From assembly GCA_003973585.1 (NCBI GenBank), contig QNYN01000079.1, positions 1-6,898 on the forward strand: 6,898 nt of DNA, given 5' to 3'. Below the pieces are notes generated by a model. It did not search any database, had not been told where the DNA came from, and was given only the letters and a program-made list of their open reading frames with translations. Made by a program: the position numbers and the translations under genes. Source of the stretch: Fusobacteriota bacterium. GTDB lineage: Bacteria; Fusobacteriota; Fusobacteriia; Fusobacteriales; Fusobacteriaceae. This document shows, piece after piece, positions 6,654-6,898 of the stretch (within the stretch, counting starts at the first letter, position 1; each line of letters begins with the position of its first letter).

Positions 6654-6898
6654 TCAAACGCGGTCTCGACAACGAGGGGCTCAAAAACATCACCTTCATG
6701 CAGGGGCTCGGTTCGATCTACGACAAAAGCAAGCGCGAAGCGGTCATCGCGGAGTATCTGAACGCCGGATACCGGCTGCCGCAGTCACCCGACCTGCTGC
6801 TGCGTACCGTCATGCTCTCCAAAGCGGACCTGCTGACCGACATGGTCTACGAATTTACCGAACTGCAGGGGTTGATGGGCTACTACTACGCCAAAGCG
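6635..6898 (+). CDS. glyS: Glycyl-tRNA synthetase beta subunit, internal fragment from another genome
   Basis: The frame ending at 6898 encodes 88 residues with no start or stop, an internal piece of GlyS (full length ~670-700). The beta subunit, with GlyQ, charges tRNA-Gly in the cytosol of bacteria with the heterotetrameric enzyme. Readable blocks are FFWENDLKRGL, NEGLKNITFMQGLGSIYDK, SPDLLLRTVMLSKADLLTDM, and the family hallmark EFTELQGLMGYYYA at the right edge. The NEGLKNITF and VYEFTELQG-MGYYYA wording resembles Campylobacterota (Sulfurimonas/Sulfuricurvum-like) from memory. The ~58% GC and C/G-ending codons differ sharply from everything upstream. In its frame the sequence upstream is open back only to a TGA at 6602-6604 and shows no GlyS similarity there, so the left end is cut by the junction and the right end by the window. 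Confidence 0.88.

Noticed and set aside
5949..6761. A single 270-residue ORF that would fuse the nucleoside kinase N-terminus to a Ser/Thr/Arg-rich tail
   Set aside because: The tail is the out-of-frame reading of glyS at 58% GC. The frame that gives a conserved protein there is a different one, so the fusion is an artefact of the junction.

Overview
The left 6.65 kb is one AT-rich stretch (roughly 25-35% GC where I counted) with every gene on the + strand. Strong purine-rich ribosome binding sites, TTG starts and A/T-ending codons suggest a low-GC anaerobe. The protein sequences look most like Fusobacteriota (Ilyobacter/Cetobacterium/Propionigenium type), with Clostridia as the alternative; this is an impression from recalled family sequences, not a search result. 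The last ~245 bases are about 58% GC and encode part of a different, Campylobacterota-like gene. The window therefore appears to be a chimera of two genomes.

Layout: (1) 1-3677 is the 3' half of a purine biosynthesis operon, purM (3' end only), purN, purH, purD. It covers the GAR and AICAR formyl transfers, IMP ring closure, GAR synthesis and AIR synthesis. A near-identical GC-cored hairpin follows both purH and purD, and a classical Rho-independent terminator closes the operon. (2) 3749-4804 is a stand-alone DUF2235 (Tle1-like) alpha/beta hydrolase with an intact Ser/Asp/His set. (3) 4947-5897 is a YegS/DgkB-type diacylglycerol (lipid) kinase with its own extended -10 promoter and an inverted repeat in its leader. 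(4) 5949-~6653 is the N-terminal part of a uridine-kinase-type nucleoside kinase carrying a ThrRS-like N-terminal region. It breaks off exactly in its Walker A motif. (5) ~6635-6898 is an internal fragment of glyS (glycyl-tRNA synthetase beta subunit), in another frame and from a high-GC genome.

The pur genes act together in de novo IMP synthesis. The hydrolase and the lipid kinase could both act on glycerolipids, but nothing in the sequence ties them into one system. I see no mobile element, CRISPR array, tRNA or rRNA, and no convincing undescribed system. The observation that matters most is the junction at 6635-6653, where both genes read sensibly through the same ~18 bases. That points to an assembly join on a short shared word. 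The second is the repeated palindromic hairpin inside and after the purine operon.
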